Source: Trichomonas tenax (taxonomy: Eukaryota; Parabasalia; Trichomonadida; Trichomonadidae). From it: a DNA stretch of 64,000 nucleotides. Position 1 is the stretch's first letter. Every line of letters begins with the position of its first letter. This document shows, piece after piece, positions 9,339 to 19,412 of the stretch. A program made the position numbers and the translations under genes. The stretch covers positions 39,121-103,120 of the forward strand of contig JALKBU010000060.1 in assembly GCA_023091735.1 (NCBI GenBank), read 5' to 3'. The notes below the pieces were generated by a model. That model ran no database searches and was not told the DNA's origin. It saw only the letters and a program-made list of their open reading frames with translations.

Positions 9339-10229
9339 TTGAAAAGCTTCTTCGAAGTGAATAGCAATTACTTTAACATTGAAAACACACTATTTTCTTC
9401 CCTTCAAACAGTTGGAGGAGCTGTAATTATCAATCAAAGTTTATCTACATTAAATTTCCAAAATACTGCATTTTTAAATTTAACAGCAACAGGGACATTT
9501 TGGTATATTGATAGAAACTATGGTAATAGTGCATTTTTCCATGCTGGCTCGAATTTTTTTGCAAATCAATTATTTATTGAAAGCTGCTTTGGAAAAGGAC
9601 GTTCAGTTGCTTCATCACGTACTGAAAAACAAGTTGATAGTCTTCAACAAACTAATTATTCAACACTTTCAAATATTCAGCTTCCTGTTGATTGTTTATA
9701 TATTCATCTTTATGGCAACGTTCAATTTAATTATATGAATGGAACATCTTTGAAAGGGTCAGACACAACAGCGCCACATGCAGGATATGTAGCTTACTGC
9801 TTGTATCAAACATATTGTCATTTTACCAATATGACAGATTATAGTGTATTTAATCATCAATCTACTTTAAATCCAGTCACTGTAAATCATGTGATTCTAA
9901 TAAAAAATCATCCAAATGGTGTTCTTGGTTCTTCTGGAGCACTTATAAATATGTATGATTCCGTGTTTTTTGGAAACGATGTTAATACATTATCAAACAT
10001 TAAAGCGATCAATTGCCAATATGACAAAACATTCGGATCAGCAACAAGTGAAGGATGTGTTCAAATCAATAAATATGATGTTGTTGCCATCATTGGTGCT
10101 ATACCTAATTTAATTGAAAACCTACAGATAATAAAGAATGTCTGCACTGTTAAATACGCAAGAAATTCATCCAATTCTATTTCATATATAATTTACTCTA
10201 TGTTAATGATTTGTGACATAAACGCATAA
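9339..10229 (+). pseudogene. Beta-helix surface-protein family, copy C (full length, start codon lost)
   Basis: This is the only copy with an uninterrupted frame (296 codons). It shows the family plan: KSFFEVNSNYFNIENTLF, then alternating short beta-strand-like units (STLNFQNTAFLNLT, GNSAFFHAGSNFFANQ), a central APHAGYVAYCLYQTYCHFTN, a GCVQINKYD motif, and a short hydrophobic end. The initiator, ATG in copies A, B and D, is TTG here (9339), with a TGA directly upstream in frame, so normal translation of the whole frame is not expected. An out-of-frame ATG lies two bases earlier. Either the gene is newly dead or it starts at a downstream ATG. No signal peptide or membrane anchor is visible. 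Confidence 0.75.
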
Positions 10230-10271
10230 CAGATGATGAAATATTAAATAATCGCTCGTTGTAAATTATAA

Positions 10272-10291
10272 CCTTATCACCAAAATTGACA
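10272..10291 (+). promoter_or_regulatory. Family promoter block, copy D
   Basis: CCTTATCACCAAAATTGACA, about 46 bases before the copy D ATG, is a variant of the shared block. Confidence 0.5.
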
Positions 10292-10327
10292 TTTTACAAC
10301 ATGAATTTTCTTATTTTAATGACATGA

Positions 10328-11094
10328 ATGAAGACATTATTCGAAGTCAAAGATAACTATTTCCGAATTGATCATGTTTTATATTGCAATCTTGAAACAA
10401 TTAGAGGAGCAGTTGTAATTAAAAGAGAATTAAATACTCTTGTAATACAAAATACTGCCTTTGTTAATTTAACATATTCTAGTAAATTTTATTTTATAAA
10501 TATAGATTATTGCACAAGTGTATTTTTCCATTCAGGATCAAACTTTTTTGGAAAACAAATTTTGATTGAAAATTGTCATGGAAATGCTCCAGCTATAGTT
10601 TCCTCGCGAGTAGAAAACGTTAAAGATAATTTGCAGCAAACTAACTATTCAACAATTACTCAATCTGATGTTGTAAATGATTGTATATATATTCATATTT
10701 TAGGAAATGTTCAATTCAATAATATGGATTGCACTTCATTGAAAAGAAGGTCAATATTCGCACCACATGCAGGATATGGGGCATATGCTTTATATCAAAC
10801 TCTATGTCATTTTAGTAATTTGACTGCTAATGATGTTTTCAATCATAAATATATTGTAAATCAAGCGACGCTAAATCATATTATATTAGTAAGAAATCAT
10901 CATAATAATTTTCTGGGAGCATCTGGGTCACATTTAAATATTTATGATTCGATATTCTTTGGAAAAGACAAAAATGATCTGAGCAATATTAAAGTCATTA
11001 ATTGCTAATATGATAAAAGTTTTGGAACTGCTGAAAATGAAGGCTACATTCAAATTAATAACTATGATGACTCAACATATATTGGTGTAAAGTT
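10328..11094 (+). pseudogene. Beta-helix surface-protein family, copy D (stop and 3' truncation)
   Basis: ATG at 10328. 226 codons align with copy C, with VKDNYFRIDHVL, FFHSGSNFFGKQILIENCHG and APHAGYGAYALYQTLCHFSN in order. A TAA at 11006-11008 replaces the glutamine of the conserved NCQYDK motif. The frame then continues YDKSFGTAENEGYIQINNYDD to about 11094, where homology stops before the expected AIPNL tail. The following sequence carries a tRNA-promoter-like pair. If the stop is recent, a 226-residue product may still be made. Confidence 0.75.
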
Positions 11095-11183
11095 GTCACG
11101 AAAAAGTGACACAAAATCTAGGATATTTGATTGCCGAATTTTATAAAATTATCAAATACCAAAAATCCAAAAGCAGAACCTTA

Positions 11184-11255
11184 AACCCTTTAGCCGAATG
11201 GTATAGCTTCTCCAGACCTGGTTCGATTCCTGTTGAATCACACTTTTTCATTTCT
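11184..11255 (+). other. tRNA-like A-box/B-box pair (relic or chance)
   Basis: TAGCCGAATGG at 11191-11201 matches the tRNA D-arm (A box). GGTTCGATTCC at 11220-11230 is a perfect B-box/T-loop consensus. A T run follows at about 11244-11248. The boxes are only 29 bases apart start to start, too close for an anticodon arm, and I find no acceptor stem. It is therefore not a working tRNA; it may be a deleted tRNA gene or tRNA-derived insertion. Confidence 0.3.
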
Positions 11256-11890
11256 ATAATGAACAAAATTACCTCAATATTGTTCATTGTGTAGTTTGAA
11301 GCTTAAGATAATATAAACACTTTTACTAGTAGAACCAAAATATATTAGTTTTATATTACATCACTATTACACACGAATGAAGAATATTGTGAAAAAATCA
11401 GTTTATCTTACAGAAACCTCATAATTAACTCTACATAGTATGTACAAACGAACAGTATAGCTTAACCATAAATAACCGCCGGATTGAAGAACTTTGATTC
11501 AATTTTGAGTAATTTTGACATCTATATACTAAAATATTGGGGTAGATGTCATACGAGATAGTAGGTTAACTAAAATTCGAACATGTTGCAAGATCATGTC
11601 GGCTTTATTTGTGCAATTCAAATTCTTTCTCAAAATTGTCAAGAGCGATTTAACTAATAATCAGTAATGATCATGCATGGTGTGTAAATTATATTGTGGA
11701 CGTAAGAACAAGCTGTGCACGGTATTGACCTCTCCAGCCCCATCTAAACTATTACGGACGTTAAAAAAATTAAGGTTAAAACTCCACCTACCTTTGATCT
11801 GACAAAAGTGAAAACCTTATCGTACAAGCTGACAATTTTATTCAACTTAAATCGTTCAACCATTTCTTGTGAACGCAAAGCCTCTTAAAA
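11256..11890. other. Gene-free stretch between copies D and E
   Basis: AT-rich with no supported coding frame. The sequence at about 11810-11845 shows a weak form of the family promoter block (GCTGACAATTTT). Nothing else was identified. Confidence 0.45.
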
Positions 11891-12754
11891 GTAAATAACA
11901 ATCGTCACAATATTGAAAATACTTTCGTCACTTCAATCGTTTGGCAGTGCTGTTTTTATTACTCAAAGTTCATCAATTTTAAATTTACAAAATACCGCAT
12001 TTTTAAATTTAACAGCAACAAAAACATTCTGGTACATTGACCGAAACTTTGGCAATAGTGTCTTTTTCCATATTGGTTCTAATTTTTTTGCAAATCAACT
12101 AATTATCGAAAGCTGTACCAGAAAGGGAAGAGCAGTTACTTCTTCGAGTGTTGAACCAAGTAATGATAATTTCCCACAAATCAACTATTCAACACTTTCG
12201 AACTTAGAGATTCCTGACCATTTTATATATATATCCATCTTTATGGCAATATTCAATTCAACAATATTAATGGTACAGCATTAAACTCTTTAGGTACAAC
12301 AGCCCCACATGCAGGATATGGAGCCTACTGCCTGTATCAGGCATATTGCCACTTTTCTAATATGACTGGTGATGGTGTTTTTGGTCGTCAACTAACTCTA
12401 AATCCAGTTACAATAAATCATATAATTTTGATTAAAAATCATCCATCATATGTCCTCGCTAATTCAAGAGCATTTATAAATATATATGACTCTGTATTCT
12501 TCGAAAACGATTGCAATATTTTACAGAACATAATATTTATTAATTGCCAATATGATAAAACATTTGGAATTGCAACAAGCAAAGGTTGTGTTCAAATATA
12601 TAAATATGACGATATATTACTCATCGGGGCCATTCCAAATTTAATCAAAAACTTGCAAATAATTAAGAATGTTTGTAGTATTAAATATGCAAAAGATATA
12701 TCGAACACTATTCATTGTTTTGTTCATTCTATGTTAACAGTTTATGAATCATAA
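11891..12754 (+). pseudogene. Beta-helix surface-protein family, copy E (frameshifted)
   Basis: The N-terminal codons are scrambled, but from LSSLQSFGSAVFI onward the frame matches copy C (LNLQNTAFLNLTATKTFWYI, GSNFFANQLIIESC). A frameshift near 12220 puts the C-terminal half, including APHAGYGAYCLYQAYCHFSN, TINHIILIKNHPSYVLANS and IPNLIKNLQIIKNVC, in another frame to the stop at 12754. This copy is closest to copy C in the first half. Confidence 0.8.
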
Positions 12755-12869
12755 TATTTTCTTTTTATATTTAATGTATTTCATTTTCACTCTGAGGAGA
12801 TACTCTAAATAATTCATCTGCGATTCTACATGCTCTGTTATTGCTATAAAGCAAAAAAGAAATTGCCTA

Positions 12870-13085
12870 TCATAAATATCGATGTTCATCAGCCTCATCA
12901 ATAGAAAGTATGAATAGAATATATTGATAATGTATCGTAGAAACATCAATAAACTCGCCTATATATAGACAACGACGCAAATTATCCATAAGGGAGCGAG
13001 GTCTCAAATTAATGTTATAAGATTGAATATTTTTCACAATTTCAGAAAGCTTTGATATTGCAAATATACGGAGATCATTGGCAGC
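12870..13085 (-). pseudogene. 71-codon coding relic, unknown protein
   Basis: An open minus-strand frame without an ATG at its start reads ANDLRIFAISKLSEIVKNIQ, then RPRSLMDNLRRCLYIGEFID. The composition is strongly protein-like and unlike random AT-rich translation. It is closed by stops at 13086-13088 and 12870-12872. Some trichomonad BTB and ankyrin proteins have similar helical stretches, but I cannot assign a family. Confidence 0.4.
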
Positions 13086-13730
13086 TTAGTTTGATTCTAA
13101 TGTCAATAACTCGAAATAGAAATGTATTCAAAATTGTGAAGATCCCTGTCAAATAATACGAGACCCTTGAAAAATCAATCAAGATTAAAACCATTAAATC
13201 TCGCATGAAGAGATGATGTAGTAACTGAATATCACAAAATTATCAAGAAATAATAATTTCCAAAAATTCGCTCATAAATAAATCAATTTTAATGCGAAAT
13301 TTAGATAAACTATCATGTGTATAAATCAGATCTGAAGTTAAAATTAAAATCCCCTTTAAAATATTTTCCCACCCCAAAAAAAATTAAATTCAAAATATGG
13401 TCTTTATCTATAGCGGAATAAAATTAAAACAACTTTTCCAAAGTCGCCCTTTTTATTTTTTCTTCCCTCTAACATTGTCTCAAAATCGATATTGAATGCA
13501 ATGTGATATATAATATTTGTATGATAATGTTTCTATTTTGGTGAAAAATGGTCTATTTTGGAAGTTAAAAAAATCGGGCCTTCGGCATGTACACTAATAA
13601 ACTAATCCAGCGGAATATCAAAGATGTCCTGAATTTCTTTTCCAAACCAAGGCTATTGGATCTCGTGACTGATGAATTTTAAAAGTTAAATTTATTCATA
13701 ATCATCCAGAAGATCTAACATTATTTTCTT

Positions 13731-14084
13731 ACAAGCGGCACAACAGCGGACGCGATTTGTATCACATGTCAAGAATTACATTTACCAAAGCAAAATCAGT
13801 TCTCATTTTACGTGTACAATCAACGTTCATTAAGCAATTATCGAAACTCTTTGTAAAAAGTTGTTCAAGCTCGACAACATAGTAACAATCATTATGTTAA
13901 TACTACTAACATCATTCAAGAGTACACCAAGCAAAATCCTTCAGATTTGATTTTCTTTCATGTTGCCAATATTGAAGATCCAGAAAATCTTATTTTTTAT
14001 TTTGCTGATGCAAGAACTGATAGACAATCCAAATTTTTATCGTCTTTTTCGCTTTATTTTGAGAAGCAGCCTTTTCGGCATTAA
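13731..14084 (+). pseudogene. Coding relic, possibly MULE-type transposase fragment
   Basis: One frame reads through TSGTTADAICITCQELHLPK, a stop at 13854-13856, then HYVNTTNIIQEYTKQNPSDL, IFFHVANIEDPENLIFYFAD and ARTDRQSKFL, to a stop at 14082-14084. The order of a K-x-N-P-x-x-x-F-F segment, a run of acidic residues and F-Y-F-A-D-A-R-T-D resembles the lead-in to the DDE core of Mutator/FAR1 transposases. That is a pattern resemblance only. No inverted repeats were found around it. Confidence 0.35.
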
Positions 14085-14658
14085 AGTATCAATATTATGA
14101 CCAACAACTTATGTTGCAATGACCAGTGGCTGATATGGAATCTGGCTCAATGCATAAATGCATTGGTTACAAAAAGTTGGTTAATTAGCATTTGAGATTC
14201 TTTTTGAAAACATGATTGTTGATACTCTTATATGTATATCTTTATTATATGAGCAATGCTTATTGTGATATTGATGTGATTAGAATGATAGCACAATATT
14301 TACTTATTTTGAATATTGTATTATTTCAAAAATTTGTGTTTTTTATGTTTTGTCATGCACAATGCCTATCACATATACTGTAGATGAGTTTTTTATTTGT
14401 TTCATGCCTCTGTTATTGATATTGAGTGTGTTTCAAGTTGATGTGGTATCAACAAAATTGACACTCTAAGGAGTCAATAATGGATGATTTTCTTGCTAAT
14501 ACAATGTATATATCTCAAAGATTGCATAGTATAATATATTCACAAGACAGTCTTACATCGAATATTGTGTGTCTGAGTTATATAGCACACTTTTATCGCA
14601 AAACCAAAGTCTCAAATATGTTCCATATTTGGTAGGGCGAAAACGTGAAAAACAGCGA

Positions 14659-14753
14659 AAATGCTGTTCTATGCACTCCAAATCGATTCGGAATTCAATG
14701 ACACACATTTCTATTGGCTACTTAATCAATTTGGGGTGCATAGAACAGCATTT
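14659..14753. repeat. Inverted-repeat hairpin (25-bp arms)
   Basis: Arms at 14659-14683 (AAATGCTGTTCTATGCAC...) and 14729-14753 are reverse complements with one mismatch around a 45-base interior. The sequence is unrelated to the other hairpins. Confidence 0.85.
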
Positions 14754-15558
14754 CAAAATCGACCCAGAATATCGAAATTAATTCCCGCCAATACTTTGTT
14801 GTAATAATACAGTGCAACTTGTTAACACACTATTTAAGTTTGATTGTGCAACCAACATCTGGTGGGATGAAAAATCAAAACTCATCCAATTGTTGTGTTT
14901 TGGTCCTCCTTATCGGTTCTTCAGTCATTACACATGTGTAGTGGCTTCAGTAACGAGAAGAAGGACTCAAACACAATATTATATAAATCAATGTAAATTA
15001 TCTGATAAAAATTCATCTATCACTGTGTGCCAATGGTATATGTGGCCTTTTTATTAGATTTCTCAAGCCTTAATGTGCTGTTGGCGCACAGTTGTTGGAG
15101 AAACATGAATCACCAACAAAACTTGTTGTTTTTATCATCTTCTTGGTACACATGTCACTAAATCATGCCATTGGTGACATCTGTATGGAAAAGAAGACTA
15201 AAATAAAAAGTTTTGAAAACATCTCGACTTTGAATATGATTTGAAAGGGTTTTTAACATTCCCATCATTTCGCAGGCCTCGCTTCAATCATTGCCATTTA
15301 TAACAACAGCTCCTATATTACTTCCTGATTTTGTTCCTTTAATCAATGAAAAATTAAATATGTTATTTATAACAAATTTTCTTTCTTATATGAAATACAC
15401 TTTAGCTCTTTAGTCGATTGTGTGTCTTTCGAAAGAAAATACTGTTTGTAAGTTTATTGACAATAAACAATTTGATGTAAATATCAAAGTTTCTGCTTTA
15501 TTTCAGCTGTGTATGTGTGCATCTGCTTTTTGGCGATGTAATCATGAAGCTCCAAAAC

Positions 15559-15657
15559 TACCTCCAAAATGACTTCCAATGTCAGTGGCACTAAAATTGA
15601 GATTAATCGAGAGGATGCTGGAAGTTCCAATTCTGTTTGGGGGTTATTTTGGAGGTA
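15559..15657. repeat. Weak inverted repeat
   Basis: TACCTCCAAAAT at 15559-15570 and its exact reverse complement at 15646-15657, with further partial pairing inside (GACTTCCA with TGGAAGTT). Confidence 0.5.
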
Positions 15658-16318
15658 TAGATTCGACTAATTTTATGATAAGCACAATACGCTAGGACAG
15701 ATAACCCTGATTTTCTAGAAATTAAAAGAATAGCTAGAAATACTAGGCAGAATTTCAAATTATCATGTTGAGTTAGAGAATAATGAAAAAATAGAGATGA
15801 AAATTTATAAACAATTCATTTTATATCATACTGCATTAATTTTAATGCTATTTTTCCATTGAAAAAAGTTAAATCAAGAAAAAATCAAAATTTACACCAT
15901 AAAAAGTTCTCCCCCTCAAAACCCTTAACTCAGACACTTTCAAGAGATTTATTTTGTCTTGGGGAAAAATTCGCATTTTGGCTCTTTGGGGAAACATTAT
16001 TGTATGCACATATTTTCATAAAATTAAAAATATCCCCTGTTTATTCGAAATTTCCCCTAAATTTATATTTTCAAATCAAAATTGAATATAATGTTATTGG
16101 TTATAGATGATGATCATAATTATTAAGATTTATAAAAATTCCCCTGCTTATTTTATAATACCCCTGCAAAAATCAACATAGCCGAAAACCATAAAATTTC
16201 ATACTACAACAGATACAAAGTCTAAAAATCGAAGTTTTCCAAGGACGCGTGGTCCAATAAAACGGTTTCACAGAAATGGTTTTGAATGCGCTTTCAAAAA
16301 ATTGTGAAGTGAAAAAAA

Positions 16319-16331
16319 TCATTTTTTTAAA
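16319..16331 (+). promoter_or_regulatory. Initiator of the TCTP gene
   Basis: TCATTTTTTTAAA ends directly before the ATG at 16332. It fits the trichomonad initiator (TCA with A as +1, then pyrimidine and T/A) and predicts a leader of about 11 bases. Confidence 0.65.
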
Positions 16332-16787
16332 ATGAGGTATTACGCATCTCCAATCGAAGAAGACGAACTTGTTTCCGACGCCTACAAGCTTGTCCGCAAG
16401 GAGGATATTGGCGCTCTCGAGTTCGAGGGTGACTACATCGAAGTCGATGTCGAGGACGGCGAAGTTACAACAAAGCAGTCTGTCATGAACATCCCACACA
16501 ACAACAGCCTCCAGAAGCTTGAGCTCACAAAGGCTCAGTTCGGTGCCTGGTGCAAGAAATTCATCCCAGCTCGCAAGGCTCAGCTTTCTGGCGATGCTCA
16601 GATGGAGTTCATGCAGAACGCCAAGAAGTTCGTCACATGGGTTGATCAGAACTTCAAGGAATTCGATTTCTTTGTTGGCCCAACAAACAATGTTGATGAT
16701 ATGATGCTCTTCTGCAAGCACGACGAGTCCGGCACAAAGCCATACTTCTACCTTATCATCGGATCTTGCCCAGACTACAAGTATTAA
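16332..16787 (+). CDS. TCTP: Translationally controlled tumour protein (TCTP) homologue
   Basis: 151 residues, slightly shorter than the usual 165-172. The N-terminus MRYYASPIEEDELVSDAYKL matches the TCTP opening (M-x-x-Y-x-D-x-x-x-x-D-E-x-x-S-D-x-Y). The signature helix region VMNIPHNNSLQKLELTKAQF and the C-terminal strand region EFDFFVGPTNNVDDMMLF plus SGTKPYFYLI are in the expected order. The shortened part is the flexible acidic loop (about 40-60). TCTP is a cytosolic growth-related protein that binds calcium and tubulin and acts on small GTPases in other eukaryotes. Codon use is clearly richer in G/C at third positions than in neighbouring genes, as expected for a highly expressed gene. 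The stop is followed by overlapping TAAATAAA. A long antisense open frame is a by-product of this codon bias. Confidence 0.93.
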   Translation: MRYYASPIEEDELVSDAYKLVRKEDIGALEFEGDYIEVDVEDGEVTTKQSVMNIPHNNSLQKLELTKAQFGAWCKKFIPARKAQLSGDAQMEFMQNAKKFVTWVDQNFKEFDFFVGPTNNVDDMMLFCKHDESGTKPYFYLIIGSCPDYKY

Positions 16788-19180
16788 ATAAATATTTTTA
16801 CTATACCTTTCTAACAAACAAAAACTTTTTTCTTGCTTTTGCAACTTCTAAACTTGGAATTGCACTGTTATATCCAATCAAATTTATCATCAATGTTTTT
16901 GATTTATGTTGAAATAAAACTGACATGGGATCAAATGCTTAGACTTTGGATTTTAAGCATATTCGCTTCATTTTGTTTAGTCTTTTTGATCTTATTAATT
17001 TGGAGATTGAAAATATTCATCATTTGATATAATTTATAATGATCTAGTTATGTGCTGATGGTGGTAATATATTTATGAAATAATAATGACTTAAAATGCG
17101 AAATAATATTTTCGAAACTTAATAAAACAATAAAAAATCGCAAAAAATATGATTTTTATAAGGATGTCTTTTTGAAAGATTATTATGACTTAGAAAATAA
17201 AAGTGACAATTATTTAAGGGGTAGTAATAAATAAAGAGGGATAATATTATAAGTTGCAATTAAAATCGGCTATTCGCATCCTGATTTATGGATCCAAATC
17301 TGAAGATAAAATAGATTCTGGGGGATAAAAAATGGACTTCTGGATAAAAGTCTTGAAATAAGAAAGGTAAGGAAACTCTTAACATTATTTTACCACGGAA
17401 ACTTCATTCAGTAAAGTTCTTACAGCAAGTTATTAGATTTAATTATCCCGCATCACATTACTCTACAATACATCTAGTAGTTATTGGGTAAGCAAAGTTA
17501 TATAAGATGCCAATATAATAAAGTTTAATTTGATATTAAAAATCGACTACATTGTTTATACCTCATAATGATAGGATAAGCTTATTATACAAAAATATTG
17601 ATATTCATCACCAAAAACATATACGTAATTTTTCAATAATTTCAAAAAAATATTGGCACATAGGATTTGCTAATTGTTTAAGTATATTGCTAGCGCCCAT
17701 TAGTAAGTAAATATATCTAAATGTAACTACAAGAAAGCTGTTACAACTTAAGTTTCGAATTGAAACTCGAGATATATTATAGTATCTCGTTATTTTTCAT
17801 ACTGAAGATAGATTGTACTGCTGTGAGCTTATTGAACTATAAATATTAACATCTGGCTGTTTTTGATATTTTCCAAAATTTTGAAAGTTAATTTAATGAG
17901 AATTTAAATATATAACTAACATTCGCACTCATTCTTATTTGCAGATAACTGACTTTTACTAAGACAGCAAGACGCAAACAGTCGAAAAGCATGCATTTAT
18001 TTTTTTTGACAATTTGTTTGTAAACATATTACATGTCAAATTCCCAAGTCGCATCAAGACTCTGCAAAAAGACAATCTAGTTTAGACGCTGTGAAGGGAA
18101 ATGCCTTTTTTGGTGTTCATTTTGCGTTTATTCAATTTGCTTATCCTTTCAAATTTAGGTGCAAAATGGTGACTAATATTTTTTTGCAATATCAATACCT
18201 ATAGTTAATTTGTATCCAAATATTATGCTTATTTCAGAAAAACAGCTTAAAATTAAAGTTATGTGATTCATATCCGATATTTTCATCGAGAATAACATAT
18301 TTAGTATTAAGACATATAATATCTATATATAGGCGAGAATACAGGCTAAACTGTTATTGAGTAAATGCATGTTTCTTGAATGCAATTGATCTGAATTCAG
18401 ATATAATATGCGATATATCGATAAATAAACAATATCATAATATGAGGAATAGACATGTTTTATATTAAACCGGAGGCTAAACAAATGAATCCGAGCATGG
18501 GAGGCGTTATAAGTCATTTTCCGAAAATGAACGATTTTTTAAAAGTGCCCGTTTTTGCTTGTTTTGTTCAGAACTTCGATATAATTTATCACGAACAAAG
18601 CACAGGCGACGCTTCTAATGAGCTCGAAACACATGAAGATTCAAAAAAAATAATTATAGAGAGTTGATAAAGAATATTCTTCAATAATTGGTTTCTAATA
18701 ACAAAATTGTTCGGTACCAATCATCAGGAGTATGCAGCATTACGTTCAAAAAGAACAGAAAGTAATTCATGGCAATCAAAATCAATATCTCCAACCCTTA
18801 TTGATTTTGTATTGTTTTGATTTCCAATATATCAACCAAGACTGATTTAAATTCATCGAGAAGATGGATATTCTGATATTGGAATTCGTCTGAAATTTGA
18901 TGTTCTCAATCATTACTCCATTGTTGTAATATATTTAATTCTTTTGTTAAATTCACTTTAAGTATATATTAATACCATCACAGGTGAACTAGTTATCCAG
19001 TAATAATGACGAAATACGAATGTTTTGCATTTTGTTATAATATCTTTGTAATAGCTCAAATACAACTGCAAATAGCATTAGAAATACTTTGGCTATTTAA
19101 CAGAAATGGAATTATCCTCATATGAGAGACATTATTTTTTGGAAATACTTCTTTAATGATATTAACCATGTTTGATCTAT
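16788..19180. other. Gene-free stretch
   Basis: AT-rich with no supported gene. A 70-codon frame at 18455-18667 has no recognisable motif and no initiator close to its ATG. Protein-like short runs near 18720-18920 are too brief to call. Confidence 0.5.
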
Positions 19181-19257
19181 GATTAATCATAAACACAGAT
19201 AGAAAAAGAACATTTATCATAGACACTAGGCTATATATCTGTGTTTGTTTGATTATT
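19181..19257. repeat. Inverted-repeat hairpin
   Basis: Arms GATTAATCATAAACACAGAT at 19181-19200 and the matching reverse complement within 19236-19257 pair with two or three mismatches. It lies just 3' of the CHD-like gene. Confidence 0.65.
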
Positions 19258-19412
19258 TAGATTTTTAGTAATTTATCTTAGTTATTGTTAATAAGAGTGG
19301 AATCACATATAAAACATATTATATATAAGGCAATATGCTGTTAAAAAGCTACAATATTTAGTAATAATAACAGATATTTATTTATACAAGAGAGATATTA
19401 ATTAATACATTC

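Larger units (their letters stand above)
14085..16318. other. Gene-poor stretch with two foldbacks
   Basis: No supported gene. Short frames at 14569-14781, 14812-15057 and 15859-16110 lack recognisable motifs; the first two flank or overlap a foldback. Two inverted repeats lie here and are listed separately. Confidence 0.5.

Noticed and set aside
11184..11255. A functional tRNA gene
   Set aside because: No room for an anticodon arm and no acceptor stem; kept only as a possible relic.
14569..15057. Two short frames around the 14.7-kb hairpin
   Set aside because: The first is open only because it crosses the hairpin arms; neither has recognisable features.
16173..16844. 223-codon open frame antisense to the TCTP gene
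   Set aside because: It is the mirror of the G/C-ending codon bias of TCTP; no motif, and TCTP is certain.
18455..18667. 70-codon open frame
   Set aside because: No motif, no nearby initiator and no upstream regulatory motif.
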